64,000 nt of DNA, taken from contig CAMJTU010000012.1 in the NCBI GenBank assembly GCA_946408825.1, positions 1 through 64,000 on the forward strand. Reading direction: 5' to 3'. Below are positions 54,766 to 62,684 of the stretch, one piece after another; within the stretch, counting starts at the first letter, position 1, and every line of letters begins with the position of its first letter. The notes under the pieces are model-generated. The model ran no database searches. It was not told where the DNA came from and saw only the letters and a list, made by a program, of their open reading frames with translations. The DNA comes from an uncultured Planctomycetaceae bacterium. Its GTDB lineage: Bacteria; Planctomycetota; Planctomycetia; Pirellulales; Thermoguttaceae. Made by a program: the position numbers and the translations under genes.

Positions 54766-55209
54766 TCAAAGCTTGGCGTCGTCCATCGAGTCGAGTTCGA
54801 TCCGGTTTTCAACGAGATCTTCAAGCGTCACGCTGTCGAGATAATCGGAAACGATCCGCGAGAGCTTTTTCCAAAGAGGATAGGTCGGACACTCGTTGCA
54901 TTTATCGCAGAAACACGACGCGTCGGGACAGACGCAGGTCACCGGCGCCAGCGAGCCTTCCGTCAAGCGAAGGACTTCGCCGACCTTATACTCAGCCGGC
55001 GTACGGGAAAGTCGATATCCGCCTTTAAGACCTCTTGCCGTTTGAAGATAGTTCTCGCGCGACAAGAGAGGAATTATCTGCTCGAGATATTTTTTCGAAA
55101 TACCTTGTTTTGTGGCAATGTCCGTGAGAGAAACATAACCGTCGCCTTGGGTTCGGGCAAGTTCAACCATCATTCGGAGAGCGTAACGACCTCGAGTCGA
55201 TATTTTCAT
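54766..55209 (-). CDS. Rrf2-family transcriptional regulator
   Basis: A 147-aa Rrf2 regulator: MKISTRGRYALRMMVELA, the winged-helix stretch ISKKYLEQIIPLLSREN and the wing GLKGGYRL. The region after it has six cysteines (VTCVCPDASCFCDKCNEC), twice the usual set for a [2Fe-2S] cluster, so cluster or metal sensing is likely. Relatives are IscR (Fe-S) and CymR (cysteine). It is divergent from cysK, whose promoter carries dyads. An upstream in-frame start would add 20 residues but lies in the leader; the ATG at 55209 matches homologues. Confidence 0.93.
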   Translation of the reverse strand: MKISTRGRYALRMMVELARTQGDGYVSLTDIATKQGISKKYLEQIIPLLSRENYLQTARGLKGGYRLSRTPAEYKVGEVLRLTEGSLAPVTCVCPDASCFCDKCNECPTYPLWKKLSRIVSDYLDSVTLEDLVENRIELDSMDDAKL

Positions 55210-55401
55210 GGGTGTAATTTCTTTCAACTTGGGGAAATGAATTATCCCGACCCTTGTTAATCTATCCAACGAAGTATACTAAGACATGAAGCGCCTCTTG
55301 TCAAGAAGTTTAACCGTTTCCCAAAGACGTTCTTTTTGACCTTACGAGACGGAACCGACGACGTACGACGCTAAAACTTCCAAGAATTTTAAAAGTTCTT
55401 C

Positions 55402-55473
55402 TTGACGTCAATTGTGGAGAGATTAAAATACCTACTATTCAGATAGGTATTCCCGCTATCCACAATCTGGAGG
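55402..55473 (+). promoter_or_regulatory. cysK promoter with nested operator dyads
   Basis: TTGACG (55402-55407), 16 bp, TAAAAT (55424-55429). An inner dyad AATACCTA-9-TAGGTATT (55427-55434, 55444-55451) overlaps the -10 and start site. An outer dyad ATTGTGGA ... TCCACAAT (55411-55418, 55459-55466) encloses it, sharing a centre within about one base. GGAGG at 55469-55473 is the ribosome site. The left outer arm lies between -35 and -10, so it acts in DNA rather than RNA. The likely binder is the divergent Rrf2 regulator. Confidence 0.75.
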
Positions 55474-55482
55474 TCTAACATT

Positions 55483-56406
55483 ATGGGAAAGCTCTACGAC
55501 AACATCATTGAAGCCGTCGGTTCCACTCCGTTGGTTCGCGTAAACAAGCTTAATCAGGGCAAGGCAAACGTTTTCGTCAAGGTCGAATACTTCAACCCCG
55601 GCGGAAGCGTTAAGGACCGTATCGCCGTCGCGATGATCGAAGACGCGGAAAAGGCCGGTATTCTCAAGCCTGGCGCCACGATTATTGAGCCGACAAGCGG
55701 CAACACGGGCGTCGGTCTTGCGTTGGTGTGCGCGGTCAAAGGATATAAACTCATTCTGACAATGCCCGAAACGATGAGTATCGAACGTCGTAAACTCGCC
55801 GCCGCGTACGGCGCGACCGTCGATCTCACGTCAGGAACGGAAGGAATGAAGGGCGCGATAAAACGCGCCAACGAGCTCAACGCGCAAATTGAAGGCTCGT
55901 GGATTCCGATGCAGTTTGAAAACGCGTCGAACCCGAAGCGTCACTACGAGCGCACGGGCGTCGAGATTTACGAAGCGCTTAACGGCGAGGTCGACGTTTT
56001 CGTCGCCGGCGTCGGGACGGGCGGAACGGTTTCCGGCGTCGGAAAGGCGCTCAAGGAGCGTCGTCCGAGCGCGTATGTCGTCGCGGTCGAGCCTGACACG
56101 AGCGCGGTTCTCTCGGGCAAGCCCGCGGGCGCGCATAAGATTCAGGGTATCGGCGCGGGCTTTGTTCCGAAGACGTACGACGCGGCGGTTGTCGACGAGA
56201 TCGTTCAGGTCTCTTCGGCGGACGCTGGCGAAGCGGCGCGTGAATCGGCGAAAAAGGAAGGCATTCTTGTCGGAATCTCGAGCGGCGCGGCGCTCCACGC
56301 GGCTCTCGAATTGAGCAAGCGACCTGAATTTGAAGGTAAAAACATTGTCGCGCTCCTGCCGGACACGGGGGAGCGTTATCTCTCCACCTGGCTCTTTGAC
56401 GTTTGA
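55483..56406 (+). CDS. cysK: Cysteine synthase A
   Basis: O-acetylserine sulfhydrylase: it makes cysteine from O-acetylserine and sulfide. The 307-aa PLP enzyme has the Schiff-base Lys44 in NPGGSVKDRIA, the substrate loop EPTSGNTGVGLA and the phosphate-binding GVGTGGTVSG. GGAGG is nine bases before the ATG. It leads the cysK-nadA(-metY) set, next to a divergent Rrf2 regulator, which suggests control by cysteine or Fe-S status. Confidence 0.97.
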   Translation: MGKLYDNIIEAVGSTPLVRVNKLNQGKANVFVKVEYFNPGGSVKDRIAVAMIEDAEKAGILKPGATIIEPTSGNTGVGLALVCAVKGYKLILTMPETMSIERRKLAAAYGATVDLTSGTEGMKGAIKRANELNAQIEGSWIPMQFENASNPKRHYERTGVEIYEALNGEVDVFVAGVGTGGTVSGVGKALKERRPSAYVVAVEPDTSAVLSGKPAGAHKIQGIGAGFVPKTYDAAVVDEIVQVSSADAGEAARESAKKEGILVGISSGAALHAALELSKRPEFEGKNIVALLPDTGERYLSTWLFDV

Positions 56407-56436
56407 GTCGAAGAGCGCAACATTAGAAGGTTTTCC

Positions 56437-57543
56437 ATGAAGGCTCTTTCAGATTACGAAAATCTCTCCCACGAAGAGCTAAGGGAAAGAATTCAAGCGG
56501 TCCGCGACGCGGCGGGAGAACGTCTCGCCGTGTTCGCGCATTACTATGTCGTCGACGAAGTCGTCGAAATCGCCGATTTCGTCGGGGACAGCCTCGCGCT
56601 CGCCAAACGCGCGGCAGACTCGAAGGCGGAAGCGCTCCTCTTCTGCGGCGTTCATTTCATGCTCGAAACCGCCGATATTTTGGCGAATCGACCTGAAAAA
56701 GTCGCCGCGCGCGGCGGAAAAGAAATGATCGTCATGGCGCCCGATATGACAGCCGGGTGCCCAATGGCGGACATGATAACCGCCGAGCAGGCGAACGCGT
56801 GGAAAGACGCGCTCTCGGAACTCGTCGATTTCAGCGAGTTTACGCCCGTCTCCTACGTCAACTCGTCCGCCGCGACGAAGGCGTTCTGCGGCGAAAACGG
56901 CGGCGCGATATGCACTTCCGCCAACGCGAAAAAAGTCCTGAGCGACGCTTTCGCGCAGCGTCCGAAGGCGCTTTTCATGCCCGATTCGAGACTCGGACGC
57001 ACGACCGCGCTCGATCTCGGGATCAAGCCGGAGGAGATTGTCGTTTGGGATCCGCGCGTCAAGAAGCCCTACGGAGGTCTCGACCCGGAAGCGATTAAAC
57101 GCGCTCGCGTGATCCTTTGGGACGGATTCTGCCCGACGCACCAGCGTTTTTCCGCAAACTTCATTCAAAATCTTCGCAAAGAGACCCCCGACGCCCAAGT
57201 TTGGGTCCACCCGGAATCTCAGCGCGCGATTGTCGAACTCAGCGACGGCTACGGCTCGACATCGAAACTCCTCGAGGTCGTTGACAAAGCGCCCGCAGGA
57301 TCGACCCTCGCGATCGGCACCGAGTGGAAACTCGTTCAGCGAATGCAGAAAGAGCATCCCGATAAGACGATCATTTGGCCCGGCGACGATCCTAAGATCT
57401 GCCCGAACATGACCAAAGCGACGCTTTGGAAGGTCGCGTGGGTCCTCGAGAACTGGCTCGAAGGGACGCCCGTCAACGTCGTCAAGACGGAGCCGCAGTA
57501 TGTCGAATCGGCGTATCTAGCGCTCAAATCGCTCCTTAACTGA
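56437..57543 (+). CDS. nadA: Quinolinate synthase
   Basis: NadA condenses iminoaspartate with dihydroxyacetone phosphate to quinolinate for NAD synthesis, with a [4Fe-4S] cluster. The 368-aa protein shows FAHYYVVDEVVEIADFVGDS, the cluster cysteines in LFCGVHFM, GAICTSANA and CPNMTKATL, and WVHPE. It starts 30 bp after cysK, so it is co-transcribed. An oxygen-sensitive Fe-S enzyme directly behind cysteine synthase fits control by an Fe-S-type regulator. nadB and nadC are not here. Confidence 0.96.
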   Translation: MKALSDYENLSHEELRERIQAVRDAAGERLAVFAHYYVVDEVVEIADFVGDSLALAKRAADSKAEALLFCGVHFMLETADILANRPEKVAARGGKEMIVMAPDMTAGCPMADMITAEQANAWKDALSELVDFSEFTPVSYVNSSAATKAFCGENGGAICTSANAKKVLSDAFAQRPKALFMPDSRLGRTTALDLGIKPEEIVVWDPRVKKPYGGLDPEAIKRARVILWDGFCPTHQRFSANFIQNLRKETPDAQVWVHPESQRAIVELSDGYGSTSKLLEVVDKAPAGSTLAIGTEWKLVQRMQKEHPDKTIIWPGDDPKICPNMTKATLWKVAWVLENWLEGTPVNVVKTEPQYVESAYLALKSLLN

Positions 57544-57771
57544 AACGATCGGCGCAAATATTTAACGTTTCGAGGCGAAGCGCGAAAGGGCGCGTCGCCT
57601 TATTGAAATCGTCGTCGGTTCGCGAAGAACGCGACGGCGACCTTTACGGTATTCCGTCCGGCGCTTGCGTCGCCTTGACGGAATTCGGCGCGTCGTCGAC
57701 GCGTCGTCCCACAACCAACGAGCCGGCGGCGTCAAGAATGTCGTCGGCGCACGCAAGGAGAGCATTTTTAA

Positions 57772-59040
57772 ATGAAACGAGAAACGATTTGTATTCAAGG
57801 TTGCGGTCGTCCCGCTAACGGCGAGCCGCGTCAGCTTCCGATTATCCAAAGCACGACGTTCCGCTATGAATCGAGCGAAGCGATGGCGAAGCTTTTCGAC
57901 CTAGAAGCGAACGGATACTTTTACACTCGCCTCGCCAATCCGACGAACGACGCGGTCGCGCGCAAGATCGCGGCGCTTGAAGGAGGAACGGCGGGCGTTC
58001 TCGTTTCCTCAGGAATGGCGGCTGTCTTCTATTCGCTCTTCAATCTCGCTTCCGCCGGCGACCACATCGTTTCAAGCTCCACAATCTACGGCGGCACGTT
58101 CAATCTCTTCAACGTCACGCTCAAAAAAATGGGTATCGACGTCACGTTTGTCGAACCGGACTGGACCGACGAGCAGGTTAACGCCGCGTTCCGCCCCAAC
58201 ACGAAATTGTTCTTCGGCGAAACAATCGCCAACCCCGCGCTGACCGTCTTCGATATCGAACGTTACGCTCGAATCGCTCACGAACACGGCGTTCCGCTCA
58301 TTATCGACAACACCTTCCCGACCCCGATCAACTGCCGTCCCTTCGAATGGGGCGCCGATATCGTCGTCCATTCGACGACGAAGTACATGGACGGTCATTC
58401 CGCGTCTCTCGGCGGCTGCGTCGTCGATTCAGGAAAATTCGACTGGAACGCCCACAAGGACAAGTTTCCCGGTTTGACGACGCCCGACGAGAGCTATCAC
58501 GGACTCGTCTACACGGACGCGTTCGGTCTTGGCGGCGCGTACATTACGAAGATTGTCGCTCAGGTCGGGCGCGACCTTGGGTCGATGATTAGCCCCTTCA
58601 ACGCCTACATTCTGAATATCGGTCTCGAGACGCTGGCGCTTCGCATGGAAAGACATTGTCAAAACGCTCAGAAGGTCGCGGAATGGCTTGAAAAGCATCC
58701 GAAAATTTCGTGGATTAACTATCCCGGTCTCGAGAGTTCCAAAGATTACGCGCTCGCTCAGAAGTACATGCCTAACGGAACATGCGGCGTTCTCTCCTTC
58801 GGGCTCAAAGGCGGTCGCGAAGCGGCGGAAGCGTTTATGAAGAAGTTGAACCTCGTCTTCATCGCGACCCACGTCGCCGACGCGCAGACGTGTCTTCTTC
58901 ATCCCGCAAGCTCGACGCACCGCCAACTCAGCGACGCCGAACTCGCGGAAGCAGGCGTCAGCCCCGACCTCGTTCGCCTTTCCGTCGGAATTGAAAACGT
59001 CGACGACATTATCGCCGACCTCGAACAGGCGCTCGCCTGA
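57772..59040 (+). CDS. metY: O-acetylhomoserine sulfhydrylase (MetY) / Cys-Met PLP enzyme
   Basis: A 422-aa Cys/Met-metabolism PLP enzyme. The Schiff-base Lys is in HSTTKYMDGH, the phosphate site in VSSGMAAVFY, and FYTRLANPTNDAVARKIAALEGG plus the long insertion between about 215 and 245 favour the O-acetylhomoserine sulfhydrylase branch over cystathionine synthase or lyase. It would form homocysteine or methionine precursors from sulfide. The gap to nadA is 228 bp, so it may have its own promoter although no good one is seen. A terminator follows. Confidence 0.88.
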   Translation: MKRETICIQGCGRPANGEPRQLPIIQSTTFRYESSEAMAKLFDLEANGYFYTRLANPTNDAVARKIAALEGGTAGVLVSSGMAAVFYSLFNLASAGDHIVSSSTIYGGTFNLFNVTLKKMGIDVTFVEPDWTDEQVNAAFRPNTKLFFGETIANPALTVFDIERYARIAHEHGVPLIIDNTFPTPINCRPFEWGADIVVHSTTKYMDGHSASLGGCVVDSGKFDWNAHKDKFPGLTTPDESYHGLVYTDAFGLGGAYITKIVAQVGRDLGSMISPFNAYILNIGLETLALRMERHCQNAQKVAEWLEKHPKISWINYPGLESSKDYALAQKYMPNGTCGVLSFGLKGGREAAEAFMKKLNLVFIATHVADAQTCLLHPASSTHRQLSDAELAEAGVSPDLVRLSVGIENVDDIIADLEQALA

Positions 59041-59477
59041 CGTCGGCGCGTGTTCGTGTTTAAACCGCAAAAAGCCTCGGAGGCGACGTTTGCGCTCGTA
59101 TGAGCGCAAACGTTTCTGGCGAGTGGGACGCTTTGCTTCCGGGGCTCCACAACTCAACGCCGCCGCGGACTTCTCGGCGGCGTTTTTTCGCTCTCTATTC
59201 TTCCCTAACCCTCAAAGTGAAAAACATTTGTCAACCACAGTTCAATCGCTTTTCTCTAACTGTTGATAAACAAAGGTCTGCCGATTGGAATTCTTGAAAT
59301 TTTTGAACGATTTAGGCCGCGGCGGCGCCTTCTTCTCTTTACAAAATTTCAAAAATGTTCAACAATGGGCGGCGTATGCCCAGAGACTGAAAACAATTCG
59401 ATTCGATTCCGACGCGTCGCGCGTCGTTGAATCGTTTGGGGCTGCGCTTTTTCAATCCTAAATTTAGGGGAATTTTC
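59041..59477. other. Intergenic region with two stem-loops
   Basis: A 437-bp gap. A perfect 12-bp stem with a GTAT loop (59086-59097 with 59102-59113) lies 45 bp after metY but has no U run; a true terminator follows at 59156-59188. From 59215 to 59400 the DNA is AT-rich and should hold the glgP promoter. AGGGGA before 59478 is the glgP ribosome site. Confidence 0.6.
59156..59188 (+). terminator. Intrinsic terminator of metY
   Basis: A 10-bp stem (59156-59165 with 59175-59184) with a run of six T (59183-59188). Confidence 0.9.
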
Positions 59478-61634
59478 ATGACAGACAGTAAAGTCGACGG
59501 CGTCAATTTGACCGCATATCAGAAGTGCGTCGAGATGGCTCATAACCTTTGGTGGAGCTGGCGACCGATGCTCAACGAAATGTTCCGGCTCATTAACCCC
59601 GCGCGATGGCGCGCGCTGGACCACAACCTAATCGCCCTTCTCAACGAATACACGCCCGAAGAATTTGAACAGCGAATCATGGAGCTTTCGCTCCAGACGA
59701 GCGTCAACATCGCGTACCGTCGTTTTAAGGAATACATGGCGGAACGTCCCCTTTGGGCGCGTCAGCACGTCGGCGTCCTCGGCTCGCGTCCCGTCGCGTA
59801 CTTCTCGCTCGAATTCGGCATTCATGAATCGGTTCCGATTTATTCGGGCGGTCTTGGAATTCTCGCGGGAGACCACGTCAAAAGCTGCAGCGACCTTGGC
59901 GTTCCGCTCGTCGCCGTCGGACTCTTCTACGACAAAGGCTACTTCCGGCAGCAAATCGACGCGAACAACAACCAAGTTGAACGTTACGTCGACACCGACG
60001 TCAACACCGTCCCGTTCGAACCGGTCTACGACAAGGACGGAAATAAACTCAAGGTTCACGTCACGACGAAAGCCGGTCCGATTTACGCGCAGGTTCGCAA
60101 GCTTCAAGTCGGGCGCACCAGCCTCTATCTCCTCGACGCCGACGTCGAAGAAAACTCCGACGAGAATCGTGAGCTTACGAGCAAGCTTTACGGCGGCGAC
60201 AGTCGTACGCGAATCCTTCAGGAACTGGTTTGCGGCGTCGGCGGCGTTCGCGCGCTTCGCGCCCTCGGGATCAGGCCGGGCGTCTTCCATCTCAACGAAG
60301 GACACAACTCCTTCGCGACCCTCGAGGCGATTCGCATTCTTCGTGAAGAAACCGGGCTGTCCTTCGACGACGCCGCGCGCGAAATCGCGCAGAAAACCGT
60401 CTTCACGACGCACACCCCCGTCGCCGCCGGTCACGATTATTTCGAACGCAATCTCGTCGAACAGCACCTTGAACCGCTCTATACGGCGCTCGGGCTGAAT
60501 TTAAAAGAATTCATGGCGCTTGGTCGTCGGAATCCGGAAGATCCAAACGAAAAATTCTGCATGACGATTCTCGGAATGAAACTCTCTCGTTATGCGAATG
60601 GAGTCAGTTCGTTGCACGGCGTCGTGACGCGTCGCATGTGGCACGGTCTCTGGCCCGACAAGCGCGAAGAAGAAGTCCCGATCGGGCACATCACGAACGG
60701 CGTTCACGTTCCGACGTGGATGGCCCCGCAGATCGCGGTTCTACTCGAACGTTACGTTCCAAACTGGACGTCGGACTCGATCGATCCGAAAGTCTGGTCG
60801 GGCGTTTACAATATCGACCCGGGCGATCTTTGGGAGACGCATTTCGCGCTTAAGAAGCGGCTCGTCGATTTCGCGCGTCGCCAGGTCGGACGGCAACTCC
60901 GCCGCAACAACGCGACGGAGGCGGAACTCGAGCAGGCTGGCCGTATCCTCGATCCCAACGCGCTCACGATCGGTTTTGCTCGACGTTTTGCGACGTACAA
61001 GCGCGCCTATCTCGTCGTCCAAGACGAGGAACGCTTCGACAAGATCGTGAACAACGCCGACCGTCCCGTTCAGTTCATTTTCGCGGGCAAGGCGCACCCT
61101 GCCGACAATCTTGGGAAAGCGGTCATCAAGAAAATCTTGGAAGTCCAACGGAACCCGAAATTCTCGAGTCGCGTCGTTTTCCTCGAGGACTATGATATCA
61201 ATGTCGCGCGACATCTCGTCCAAGGCGTCGACGTGTGGCTCAACAATCCGCGCCGTCCCCTTGAAGCGTCGGGCACGAGCGGACAAAAAGCGGTGCTCAA
61301 CGGCGCGCTGAACTTCTCGATCCTCGACGGATGGTGGGCGGAAGCGTATGACGGTTCCAACGGCTTCGCGATCGGAACCGGCTTGACTCACGTCGACGAA
61401 AGAATCTGCGACGAGCGCGACGGCAAAGACCTCCTCGACACGCTTGAGAACGTCGTCGTCCCAACGTACTACGACCGCGGTTCGCACGGGATTCCTTCCA
61501 AATGGATCCGTCTCATGATGAACTCGATGGCGACGCTTTCGTGGCGATTCAGCGCTCACCGAATGGTCTCCGACTACGTCCAGCACGCGTATCTGCCCGC
61601 GGCGGGCGGCTTGAGCGTCAAAATGCCGCGATAA
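59478..61634 (+). CDS. glgP: Alpha-glucan (glycogen) phosphorylase
   Basis: GlgP releases glucose-1-phosphate from glycogen or maltodextrin. The 718-aa protein starts with a DUF3417 region (AHNLWWSWRPMLNEMFR), then the GT35 domain: GVFHLNEGHNSF, TTHTPVAAGHD, IGFARRFATYKRA and the PLP-lysine segment EASGTSGQKAVLNGALN. The usual Met before the PLP Lys is Gln, a mild change. AGGGGA eight bases upstream selects the ATG at 59478 over an in-frame start 17 codons earlier. It has its own terminator and is probably transcribed alone. Confidence 0.95.
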   Translation: MTDSKVDGVNLTAYQKCVEMAHNLWWSWRPMLNEMFRLINPARWRALDHNLIALLNEYTPEEFEQRIMELSLQTSVNIAYRRFKEYMAERPLWARQHVGVLGSRPVAYFSLEFGIHESVPIYSGGLGILAGDHVKSCSDLGVPLVAVGLFYDKGYFRQQIDANNNQVERYVDTDVNTVPFEPVYDKDGNKLKVHVTTKAGPIYAQVRKLQVGRTSLYLLDADVEENSDENRELTSKLYGGDSRTRILQELVCGVGGVRALRALGIRPGVFHLNEGHNSFATLEAIRILREETGLSFDDAAREIAQKTVFTTHTPVAAGHDYFERNLVEQHLEPLYTALGLNLKEFMALGRRNPEDPNEKFCMTILGMKLSRYANGVSSLHGVVTRRMWHGLWPDKREEEVPIGHITNGVHVPTWMAPQIAVLLERYVPNWTSDSIDPKVWSGVYNIDPGDLWETHFALKKRLVDFARRQVGRQLRRNNATEAELEQAGRILDPNALTIGFARRFATYKRAYLVVQDEERFDKIVNNADRPVQFIFAGKAHPADNLGKAVIKKILEVQRNPKFSSRVVFLEDYDINVARHLVQGVDVWLNNPRRPLEASGTSGQKAVLNGALNFSILDGWWAEAYDGSNGFAIGTGLTHVDERICDERDGKDLLDTLENVVVPTYYDRGSHGIPSKWIRLMMNSMATLSWRFSAHRMVSDYVQHAYLPAAGGLSVKMPR

Positions 61635-61668
61635 CCGATAATAGAGACGCGTCGTTCCTTCCCCACAG

Positions 61669-61704
61669 ACTCCGACGGGACGTCTTTCCCGTCGGAGTTT
61701 TTTT
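61669..61704 (+). terminator. Intrinsic terminator of glgP
   Basis: A perfect 12-bp stem (61669-61680 with 61687-61698) with seven T. Confidence 0.95.
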
Positions 61705-61731
61705 ATGGCGCGGCGCCTCAATAAAAAGACG

Positions 61732-61760
61732 TTGTCTAAGAAAAGGCTCTCTGGTATAAT
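61732..61760 (+). promoter_or_regulatory. Promoter of the small membrane protein gene
   Basis: TTGTCT (61732-61737), 17 bp, TATAAT (61755-61760). The following 180 bp, up to the proposed start at 61944, would be a long AT-rich leader. Confidence 0.65.
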
Positions 61761-61943
61761 GACGACGGACCGATTGGCTCGAGACCGTCGCTAAAATTCT
61801 AAAGCTTGACAGCCGCGCGTATTTGCGAAATCTTTACAGTCGGTTTATTTGTTACAACTGCAAACTCGAAAAACGGAAAAATCTATAAAATTTACCGAAT
61901 TTCATTGATTTTTAATCTGCGTAATATAGAATACGAGGGAGTT

Positions 61944-62450
61944 TTGGTAAAGTTAAAAAGAATTAAGCAGGGCGTAGAGGCGAACGAAAATCGCAGAGGC
62001 GCAGGCAAAGGAACGTCGGGACTCGCGTTAGCGCTCGGCGTGGGGCTTGTCGTCGGCGCGATTCTTGGCGCTTCGACGCTGAACGCGGGCGCGCAGAATC
62101 CGAATTTGTACGGCGATCCGAACGGTTCGACCAACTTACGCGAGGCGTATGAGCTCAACGCGGCGCCCCGAGTGTCGACGGGGCCAAACGGACAGGCGCG
62201 TTTCTCGCGTCCCCTTGAGGTTCCGCCTCTTTATGCGTTCGATTCTCCGCTCGACGAGACGGGACGTCAAATTATTCTGGTGGACTCCGAGACGAAGCGC
62301 ATTTGCGTTTATTGGATCCGTCAGCGCGGTTCAAACAGCACGATCGAGCTCGTCGCGACGCGCGCGTATGAACTCGATTTAAAACTAGAGAATTTTAACG
62401 GCGAGGGTCTGACGCCCGGTCAAATTCGCGAGCAGCTCAACGGCGAATGA
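61944..62450 (+). CDS. Small single-pass membrane protein, unknown function
   Basis: A protein of about 168 aa with a basic N-terminus, one hydrophobic segment (LALALGVGLVVGAILGAST) and a soluble C-terminal part (RQIILVDSETKRICVYW ... YELDLKLENFNGEGLTP). The C-terminal pattern recalls small planctomycete proteins of unknown role. No ATG exists in frame; an open TTG at 61806 lies in the leader, whereas TTG 61944 follows GAGGGAG, though only two bases away. The start is therefore uncertain. Confidence 0.6.
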   Translation: MVKLKRIKQGVEANENRRGAGKGTSGLALALGVGLVVGAILGASTLNAGAQNPNLYGDPNGSTNLREAYELNAAPRVSTGPNGQARFSRPLEVPPLYAFDSPLDETGRQIILVDSETKRICVYWIRQRGSNSTIELVATRAYELDLKLENFNGEGLTPGQIREQLNGE

Positions 62451-62684
62451 GACCGGCTTAGGGGTCTCGCGGCAGTAATAAACGCTAAAATAATCATAAA
62501 CGCAGATTTTCACAAAAAACTTATTTTGTCGAAGTCTGCGGACGAAAGTTATTGAAGCGGTCTTTTTCGATTTATTCGGACGGGTCGCGACGAAGGTACG
62601 GGAAAGCGGCGCTCGCGGCGCGATCGCCACGCTCTTTTGACCTCGGTCAGCCCCTATAGTTAGGCATATTCAGGAACGTTCGCT

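Noticed and set aside
59086..59113. Strong hairpin after metY as the terminator
   Set aside because: No U run follows; a better terminator lies 43 bp downstream.
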